This document shows positions 58,694 through 64,000 of a DNA stretch of 64,000 nt, piece by piece (position 1 is the stretch's first letter; each line of letters starts with the position of its first letter). The position numbers were made by a program, and so were the translations under genes. The notes under the pieces are model-generated. The model made no database searches. It was not told where the DNA came from and worked only from the letters and a program-made list of their open reading frames with translations. The stretch spans positions 372,001-436,000 of the forward strand of contig NZ_BMHT01000001.1 of assembly GCF_014641455.1 (NCBI RefSeq). The letters run 5' to 3'. This stretch comes from Hymenobacter cavernae. Its GTDB lineage: Bacteria > Bacteroidota > Bacteroidia > Cytophagales > Hymenobacteraceae.

Positions 58694-59176
58694 TTACTTC
58701 TTAGCCACTTTCGCTACACGTACCCCGACCGACATAATATCGGGCAGCTGATCTTGGCGCATGTACTGCTCCAGCACAATCTTATACATACCGGGCTGGC
58801 GGAAATGCTGATTAGGCAGCGCCAGAAACTGGTGGTCGAAAATATCGCCGGTGCCGCTGCCCCAAGGTTCGCCGGTTTGCGGATCCATGAGCAGCATTTG
58901 ATGCAGCAGCTGCGAAACAACCTTATTGTCGGGCCCGGTGAGCGTGTGCTTCACATAAAGATTGTAATAGCCGTACGAGAGCGTATTGCGGATATTAATG
59001 TAGATATCGTAGCGCTGCGTGGTGTCGGCTATTTCAAACTCGAATGTGGGCTTCACCCGCACGGCCCAGTGGTTGTAGTCGAGGTCGGTGTTCTTCTCAA
59101 CTACCTGGTTGGGGTCGCAGGAAGCCAGCGTGAGCACTAAGCTCAACGCTAGCCACGAGTAAATCAGTTTACGCAT
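58694..59176 (-). CDS. gldH: Gliding motility lipoprotein GldH
   Basis: A 160-residue lipoprotein (LASC lipobox, Cys20) matching GldH: YNHWAVRVKPTFEFEI, YDIYINIRNTLSYGYYNLYV, GSGTGDIFDHQ and FRQPGMYKIVLEQYMRQDQL are family features. GldH is required for gliding in Flavobacterium, where it affects the motility machinery and chitin use, but many non-gliding Bacteroidetes also have it. It follows ricT with 8 bp between, so co-transcription is likely. Confidence 0.93.
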   Translation of the reverse strand: MRKLIYSWLALSLVLTLASCDPNQVVEKNTDLDYNHWAVRVKPTFEFEIADTTQRYDIYINIRNTLSYGYYNLYVKHTLTGPDNKVVSQLLHQMLLMDPQTGEPWGSGTGDIFDHQFLALPNQHFRQPGMYKIVLEQYMRQDQLPDIMSVGVRVAKVAKK

Positions 59177-59184
59177 TGCAAAAA

Positions 59185-60765
59185 TCAGGAAGCTGGAGTG
59201 GAAGGTGCACCGCCCAAACCCGCACCGCCGGGCCTGGGTGGGCGCGGACCGCGGCGCGGTGGGCGGCCATTCCGCTCGCTGCCTTCGTTGCCCGTGCGCG
59301 GCGCGTCACCGCCTGCGTTGCCCGCAGAACGGGGCGGACGTGCCTCATTACCGGGGCGTGGTGGCCGCGGTGCGTCAGCCCGCCGACCTTCGCCGCTTCC
59401 TTCGGGCTTGTTCTGGTCTTTATTGTCCTTGTCTGAGCGGTTGCGGTTGTTGCGCCGGTTAAGTGGGCGCGCCGCCGAACCACGCGGCCGGCGAGGCTCG
59501 GCCTGCGCTTCAGCCCCTCCTGTAGCACTTGACACAGGTTCAGGGCTAGGTTCCAGAGTAGGCGTCTTTTCCTTTTGCGGCTGACCAGGCTTAGGCGCGG
59601 GTGCAGCTGCTACCGGCTGGCCCTGCTCAGCGCTGATTTTCTTCTTTTTGCGCTTGCTGCGCTTGCCTGCCTTGATCTTGTCGTCGAGGCGGTCGAGGTT
59701 GCCTTCCACGTGCGCCGATACTTCCGGAGCGCGCTCCTCTTCTTTCACCGGCGCCAACAAGTTTTCGGGCTTCTCGCCGCGCTTATTCATGTCCTGAATC
59801 TCGCGCACGCGCTCCGTCGGGATCATCACCCAGTTGTTGTCGCCCCGGAAAGCAAACCACATCCGCTTCTTGAAGATGTCGGTTTTTTGCAGGAAAGCCT
59901 CTCCTTTTTCCGTCTGCAAAGGGCGTTGCACCTGCGGAATGTCCTTGAGCGCATCGAGGTAGGTATCCAGCTCATAGTTCAGGCAGCACTTCAGGCGGCC
60001 GCACTGACCAGAGAGTTTTGCCGGATTCAGGCTCAGGTTCTGGTAGCGCGCTGCGGTGGTGCTTACGCTCTTGAAGTCGGTGAGCCAGGTGGAGCAGCAC
60101 AGCTCGCGGCCGCAGGAGCCGATACCACCGAGGCGACCAGCTTCATGGCGGAGCGAAATCTGACGCATCTCTACGCGCACCCGAAACTCGTCGGCGAGGC
60201 GCCGGATCAGGTCGCGGAAGTCTACGCGGTCTTCGGCCGAGTAGAAGAACGTGGCGCGGGTCCGGTCGGCCTGGTACTCCACGTCGGAGAGCTTCATTTT
60301 CAGCTTCAGCTCTTCCACCACCGAGCGAGCCCGGAACATGGTGCCGGTTTCGAGGTCGCGCACGGCATTCCAGCGCTCCACATCTTGATCGGTAGCGACG
60401 CGCAGAATCGAACGGATTTCCTTGGAGTCGATTGGCACCTTTTTCTTGCGCATCTGCAAGCGTACCAGCTCACCCTTCAGCGACACGTGACCTAGGTGCC
60501 AGCCGTTGCCGGCGGCTTCTATCACTACCGCATCGCCGGTGACGAGCGGCAGCCGGCTGCTGTTGCGGAAAAAGTCTTTCCGACCACCTTTGAAGCGGAT
60601 TTCGACGAGGTCGAACTCTTTAAAATCGCTGGGCAGGTCGACGTCCTGAAGCCAGTCGAATACATTGAGGCGGGTGCAGCCACCAGAGCTACAGCCACCT
60701 TTGGAGCCACAGCCCTTCGCAGAGGAAGAGCAGCCGCCCCCGGAGGAACAAGAAGTGCAAGCCAC
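59185..60765 (-). CDS. ricT: RicT/PSP1 domain protein (YaaT-like)
   Basis: A 526-residue protein with the PSP1 domain (about 40-270), containing the cysteine-rich part GSCGRELCCSTWL and GQCGRLKCCLNYE, which binds an iron-sulphur cluster in the RicAFT complex. A Cys/Gly/Ser-rich N-terminus (CTSCSSGGGCSSS) precedes it, and the C-terminal about 200 residues are disordered and basic, rich in Arg/Pro/Gly (NRRNNRNRSDKDNKD). The start used is GTG at 60765 (MACTSCSSG), since Bacteroidetes homologues begin close to the Cys-rich motif and the promoter element at 60823 would make the ATG at 60807 almost leaderless. gldH follows. Confidence 0.88.
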   Translation of the reverse strand: MACTSCSSGGGCSSSAKGCGSKGGCSSGGCTRLNVFDWLQDVDLPSDFKEFDLVEIRFKGGRKDFFRNSSRLPLVTGDAVVIEAAGNGWHLGHVSLKGELVRLQMRKKKVPIDSKEIRSILRVATDQDVERWNAVRDLETGTMFRARSVVEELKLKMKLSDVEYQADRTRATFFYSAEDRVDFRDLIRRLADEFRVRVEMRQISLRHEAGRLGGIGSCGRELCCSTWLTDFKSVSTTAARYQNLSLNPAKLSGQCGRLKCCLNYELDTYLDALKDIPQVQRPLQTEKGEAFLQKTDIFKKRMWFAFRGDNNWVMIPTERVREIQDMNKRGEKPENLLAPVKEEERAPEVSAHVEGNLDRLDDKIKAGKRSKRKKKKISAEQGQPVAAAPAPKPGQPQKEKTPTLEPSPEPVSSATGGAEAQAEPRRPRGSAARPLNRRNNRNRSDKDNKDQNKPEGSGEGRRADAPRPPRPGNEARPPRSAGNAGGDAPRTGNEGSERNGRPPRRGPRPPRPGGAGLGGAPSTPAS

Positions 60766-60822
60766 GGCTTGGAAAGATCTATAGGTAAGGCGGACAAAGA
60801 GCCGCACGAAATCGGTTGTTTA

Positions 60823-60830
60823 CAAAGATA
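60823..60830 (-). promoter_or_regulatory. -7 element of ricT-gldH
   Basis: Minus strand TATCTTTG (60830-60823), an exact TAnnTTTG, 58 nt before the GTG at 60765. No TTG is visible at -33. Confidence 0.6.
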
Positions 60831-60953
60831 CCGCTTCTTATTTGTCAGTCATCTGTTGCCAGATTCTGGTTGTAAGCTACCGGTTATCCACTGCCCCTTA
60901 AGGTAACCTAGGTCTTGAATGTTCCTTGCCGACCTAGAATCAGCAATAACAAA

Positions 60954-60979
60954 AAAAGCCCGCCAAATGGCGAGCTTTT
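60954..60979 (-). terminator. Terminator after the alcohol dehydrogenase gene
   Basis: AAAAGCCCGCC pairs with GGCGAGCTTTT with one mismatch and loop AAAT. An A-run on the plus strand gives a U-run for the minus-strand transcript. Confidence 0.75.
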
Positions 60980-61036
60980 CGGAGAATCTATGATACATGC
61001 TATACTGTCATCCTGACCTTCAGTAGGTTAGTTAAC

Positions 61037-62197
61037 CTAGGGTTTCAGCACTACCTTCACACAGTTGTCTTTCTTGTTGCGGAAAATATCGTAGCCATGC
61101 GCGGCTTCGGAAAGCGGCAGCCGGTGCGTGATAATGTCATCGAGCTTCACTTTGCCTTGAATAACATACTCCAGCAGCTTATCGATGTGCTTGTGCGCGG
61201 GCGCTTGGCCACCTACGATTTTGATGCCTTTATCGAAGAACTGCCCGATGGGGAAGTTGTCGTAGGTGGTAGGATACACCCCTAGCACCGACACGATACC
61301 CCCGCGCCGCACGGCGCTCATGCAGGCTTCGAGCACTTTAGGCGAGCCTTTCTCTAGATTCACGACTGACTTAACCCGGTCGAACAAGTCGCGAACTGGC
61401 TCAAAGCCAACGGCTTCCACTACTACGTCGGCGCCACGGCCGCCGCTCATGGCGCGAATCTGCTCAATTGCGTCCTTCTGATTTTCCCACAGAATAACTT
61501 CACAGTTGGCCGTGGCTTTCGCTTTATCAAGTCGGTATTGCAGCGGGTCGACGACAACCACGCGGGCAGCACCGCGCAGCCACGCCGACTTTGCGGCCAT
61601 AATGCCCACCGGGCCCGCGCCGAAGATGGCCACCACCTCACCGCCTTTCACCTCTCCCCAGTCGATGCCGGAGTAGCCGGTGGGGAAAATATCGGTCAGG
61701 AACAGCGCCTGCTCATCGGTGAGCGAATCGGGAATGATGCGCGGGCCATAATCGGCGTAGGGCACGCGCACGTACTCGGCCTGGCCGCCGTTGTAGCCGC
61801 CGTAAAGATCAGTGTAGCCGAAAAGAGCGCCGCCTTTTTCCGTCAGCAAGCCTCCTTCCGGGCCGTAATGGTCGGGGTTGGAGTTTTCGCAGTGTCCGGG
61901 CAAATCGTGGTTACAGAAAAAGCACGTACCACACGCCACCGGAAAAGGCACCACTACCCGGTCGCCGCGCTTGAGGTTGCCCACGCCCTTGCCTACTTCT
62001 TCCACAATTCCCATGAATTCGTGCCCGAGCACCATCGGCCGGGGCTGCGGAATGCCGCCGTTGTAGATGTGCAGATCGGAGCCGCAAATGGCCGTGCTGG
62101 TAACGCGAATGATGGCGTCGCGCGACTCCTCGATTTTAGGATCGTCTACGGTATCGACGCGAACGTCTTTCATCCCGTGAATCACGAGTGCTTTCAT
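61037..62197 (-). CDS. Zinc-dependent alcohol dehydrogenase (formaldehyde-DH-like)
   Basis: A 386-residue medium-chain dehydrogenase. The catalytic zinc site is C38 (CGSDLH), H59 and E60 (LGHEFMG). Structural zinc cysteines are C89, C92, C95 and C103 (ACGTCFFCNHDLPGHC). The NAD motif is VVAIFGAGPVGIMAAKSA. The length and the GGYNGGQAEYVRVPYAD stretch place it among glutathione-independent formaldehyde dehydrogenase-like enzymes, but the substrate is not determined. The TAG stop is inside a CCTAGG (61036-61041). Confidence 0.93.
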   Translation of the reverse strand: MKALVIHGMKDVRVDTVDDPKIEESRDAIIRVTSTAICGSDLHIYNGGIPQPRPMVLGHEFMGIVEEVGKGVGNLKRGDRVVVPFPVACGTCFFCNHDLPGHCENSNPDHYGPEGGLLTEKGGALFGYTDLYGGYNGGQAEYVRVPYADYGPRIIPDSLTDEQALFLTDIFPTGYSGIDWGEVKGGEVVAIFGAGPVGIMAAKSAWLRGAARVVVVDPLQYRLDKAKATANCEVILWENQKDAIEQIRAMSGGRGADVVVEAVGFEPVRDLFDRVKSVVNLEKGSPKVLEACMSAVRRGGIVSVLGVYPTTYDNFPIGQFFDKGIKIVGGQAPAHKHIDKLLEYVIQGKVKLDDIITHRLPLSEAAHGYDIFRNKKDNCVKVVLKP

Positions 62198-62367
62198 AGA
62201 AATCTAGGTTTGGGTGTGGAAGAAGTTGAATCGGCAAGGGCCAGCCAGTCTGCCATTTAAGCTTTCAATAACGGCTCGACTATTAAGTGGGTTACTGACA
62301 CCAAGCTCAATAAGGGCGTATAGCCATAATCTTCTTTTGCTGGCAGCTTACTTTCTGCTTCCCCAGG

Positions 62368-63318
62368 CTAGCTTTTCGTCAGTTGGTAGACCAACACCCC
62401 CGCCGGCGTGATAACGTAGGCGTACTGCTCGCCTAATAGTACCTGCCTCACCTCCACAGCAGCAGCAGGCAGCGGTACATCTCGCTCATTGAAAGCATAG
62501 AGATGAAAGAAATGTAGCTGATTACCAACTAAATAATATAGCTCATCTTCTTTAAAGCCCACGTTATTCAGGCCGGTGAAAGGAAGCTTCTTGCGGTAGT
62601 TACCTAGGTTGTCGAACACGAAGATCCCGCTCGTGCGGTCTACCAGGTAAAGGTTGTTCTGGTATTGCCGCAGGAAGCGAAAATCGGGTTTAGAGCGCCC
62701 AATAATCAAATCGAGTGGCGTGCTGAGCGTGAGCCGCTGTGGCCCGGGGTCGAACTGTCGCAGGGTCAGGTCACTTTCGTTGAACAACCAAAGGCGGTCG
62801 TCGGGAGCCAGAGTTGCTACCCGAATGCTGCCGTCCACGAAGTCGGTGAGCCGCACCTTGGCAATGGAGATCAGGAAGCGGTCGAGCAGTACAATCTCCT
62901 GCCGGTCGTCGTAAAAAAGCAGAATTTTGGCGCTATTCCAGGCCTCAATCTGAGCAGTATGACCGGGTTGCGGCGGCGAATACGTGTTCAGCGTCTGACC
63001 GTCGGGGCCGTACTGATGGATGTTATCCTGCTCATCGGCCACGTAGAAATTGCCGCGTCGGTCCAGAGATGCTGCACCGGGCCTAGCTAGCTTGATAGTA
63101 CGCACCAGCTTCCAGCCATTCACGTCAGCTACCGGCTGGGCTGGGTTAGGTGTTGCTGTAGGCGCCGAACTGATCGGAGCAATCTTAGAAGCCGGCGCCA
63201 CCGAAGCCGCCGATGGCACTGTGGTTTGGGCTGTTAGAAGTGAGTAGTGCGTAGTGAGTAGTGAGACTAGAACAAGTCTTTTGATCCAAACTTTCTTATT
63301 AGTCTCTCTCCTACTCAT
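62368..63318 (-). CDS. Secreted beta-propeller-like protein, unknown
   Basis: A 316-residue protein. The N-terminus (MSRRETNKKVWIKRLVLVSL) has an n-region and hydrophobic h-region, but the c-region is built from words of a degenerate DNA repeat (LLTTHYSLLTAQ from AGTGAGTAGTGAG). The mature part has propeller-like blades (RRGNFYVADEQDNIHQYGPD, DDRLWLFNESDLTLRQFDPG, YQNNLYLVDRTSGIFVFDN). I do not recognise a family. The upstream repeat tract lies in and beyond the start region. Confidence 0.72.
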   Translation of the reverse strand: MSRRETNKKVWIKRLVLVSLLTTHYSLLTAQTTVPSAASVAPASKIAPISSAPTATPNPAQPVADVNGWKLVRTIKLARPGAASLDRRGNFYVADEQDNIHQYGPDGQTLNTYSPPQPGHTAQIEAWNSAKILLFYDDRQEIVLLDRFLISIAKVRLTDFVDGSIRVATLAPDDRLWLFNESDLTLRQFDPGPQRLTLSTPLDLIIGRSKPDFRFLRQYQNNLYLVDRTSGIFVFDNLGNYRKKLPFTGLNNVGFKEDELYYLVGNQLHFFHLYAFNERDVPLPAAAVEVRQVLLGEQYAYVITPAGVLVYQLTKS

Positions 63319-63366
63319 TTCTCAGTTTCTGTTAAATCATAGAGCCTACTACTAAGCACTTACTAC
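63236..63366. repeat. Degenerate AGTGAGTAGTGAG / CTACTACTAAGCACTTACTAC words
   Basis: An AGTGAGTAGTGCGTAGTGAG tract at 63239-63268, inside the signal-peptide codons, faces a complementary tract at about 63344-63368 before the lpxH-like gene. Another word family of the same kind as at 2751 and 28983. Confidence 0.65.
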
Positions 63367-64000
63367 TTAATCCTGCTCAAAATGCATCAGCGCTAGCTGC
63401 TCGCCGTCGTAGCTGGCGTACGAACGGTAGTTCACCCACTCACCTAGGTTGATGTAGCGGCTGCCGGGCGCAACTTCTACATCCAGCGGCAAGTGGCGGT
63501 GTCCAAAAACATAGTAATCATGGTGATGCAGGCGCTCCAGTTCCCGGCAATACACCAGTAGCCACTCCTCCTCTCCGAAGTATTTCTCGTCCTTGGCCGT
63601 GTTCTGAATGCGACTGCGACGGCTCCAATTATTGGCAATACCGATACCTAGGTTTGGGTGTAGGCGCGCAAACAGCCACTGCGCCACCGGACTCGCAAAG
63701 ACCTGCTTCAGAAACTTATACGTATAATCCTTCGGACCTAGCCCATCACCGTGGCCCATGTGAAAAACATGATTGCCAATGCGTTGGCTCACCGGGTGGC
63801 GCAGAATGGGAATATTCAGCTCCTGCGTGAAGTAGTCGAACATCCACATATCGTGGTTGCCGGTGAAGAACGTCACGGGAATGCCGCTATCGGTTAGCTC
63901 GGCTAGCTTGCCTTGCAGCCGGATAAAGCCGCGCGGAATGGCATGGCGGTATTCAAACCAGAAGTCGAAAATGTCGCCTACCAGATAAATAGCGGCGGCG
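63367..64000 (-). CDS. lpxH: UDP-2,3-diacylglucosamine hydrolase LpxH-like (partial)
   Basis: Metallophosphoesterase running off the right window edge; the true start is beyond 64000. The visible part begins AIYLVGDIFDFWFEYR and includes FFTGNHDMWMFDYF, FHMGHGDGLG and VFGHRHLPLDVEV, the D-x-F, GNHD, HGD and GHRH metal sites of the LpxH family. In lipid A synthesis it cleaves UDP from UDP-2,3-diacylglucosamine. An internal GTG at 63876 is not the start. Confidence 0.9.
   Translation of the reverse strand, partial: AAAIYLVGDIFDFWFEYRHAIPRGFIRLQGKLAELTDSGIPVTFFTGNHDMWMFDYFTQELNIPILRHPVSQRIGNHVFHMGHGDGLGPKDYTYKFLKQVFASPVAQWLFARLHPNLGIGIANNWSRRSRIQNTAKDEKYFGEEEWLLVYCRELERLHHHDYYVFGHRHLPLDVEVAPGSRYINLGEWVNYRSYASYDGEQLALMHFEQD

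Noticed and set aside
59575..60495. Plus-strand 306-codon frame opposite ricT
   Set aside because: No family, and ricT on the minus strand has the PSP1 cysteine motifs.

Overview
The window looks like chromosomal DNA of a Cytophagales bacterium, most likely Hymenobacter or a close relative. GC is roughly mid-50s percent by eye. There is a GldH gliding lipoprotein next to a RicT/PSP1 protein, a SusC-like outer-membrane receptor, a PorT-type barrel, a T9SS-type C-terminal domain, and promoters of the Bacteroidetes form TTG-N19-23-TAnnTTTG. Translation signals are not Shine-Dalgarno-like. No phage, integrase, transposase or CRISPR array is visible, so most of the gene content is ordinary core and accessory chromosome.

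Layout. 0-6 kb: M24 aminopeptidase, heptosyltransferase, M16 protease, a stand-alone SRA (modified-base reader) protein, DUF4184 membrane protein, O-methyltransferase. 6-13 kb: TonB-receptor-like barrel, LysM lytic transglycosylase, fatty-acid desaturase. 13-21 kb: dnaE, a GbsR/MarR regulator with a TIGR01777 epimerase and membrane protein under a shared palindromic operator, thioredoxin, a small Thr-rich secreted protein, Lrp/AsnC regulator. 21.1-21.5 kb: a non-coding region with its own promoter, a tRNA-like cloverleaf with a very long variable arm and odd anticodon, and a row of hairpins. 21.5-33 kb: DsbD, CorC/CNNM, DUF2752/TM2 pair, gamma-carbonic anhydrase, radical SAM, endonuclease III, two tandem glycine-zipper OmpA proteins, accD, a third OmpA lipoprotein. 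33-43 kb: T9SS surface protein, a SodC-like protein lacking the catalytic arginine, an AT-rich membrane glycosyltransferase, cystathionine synthase/lyase, TVP38 protein, tRNA-Arg(ACG), PAS histidine kinase, ferredoxin reductase plus ferredoxin. 43-52 kb: a 2080-residue alpha-2-macroglobulin carrying a SusC-plug-like insert, PorT barrel, DinB. 52-64 kb: HhH protein, unknown secreted proteins, NmrA-type SDR, a large disordered protein beside two cold-shock proteins, gldH-ricT, alcohol dehydrogenase, beta-propeller-like protein, and LpxH cut by the window edge.

The strongest unexplained signal is at the DNA level. The perfect 8-bp palindrome ACCTAGGT occurs about 54 times (core CCTAGG about 78 times) where about 1 (and about 19) would be expected from composition. 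It lies in coding and intergenic DNA, in two reading frames, at stop codons, inside promoters and in terminator stems. This is a HIP1-like highly iterated palindrome. Several families of long inverted repeats and degenerate tandem-word repeats also sit between genes and in places run into coding ends.
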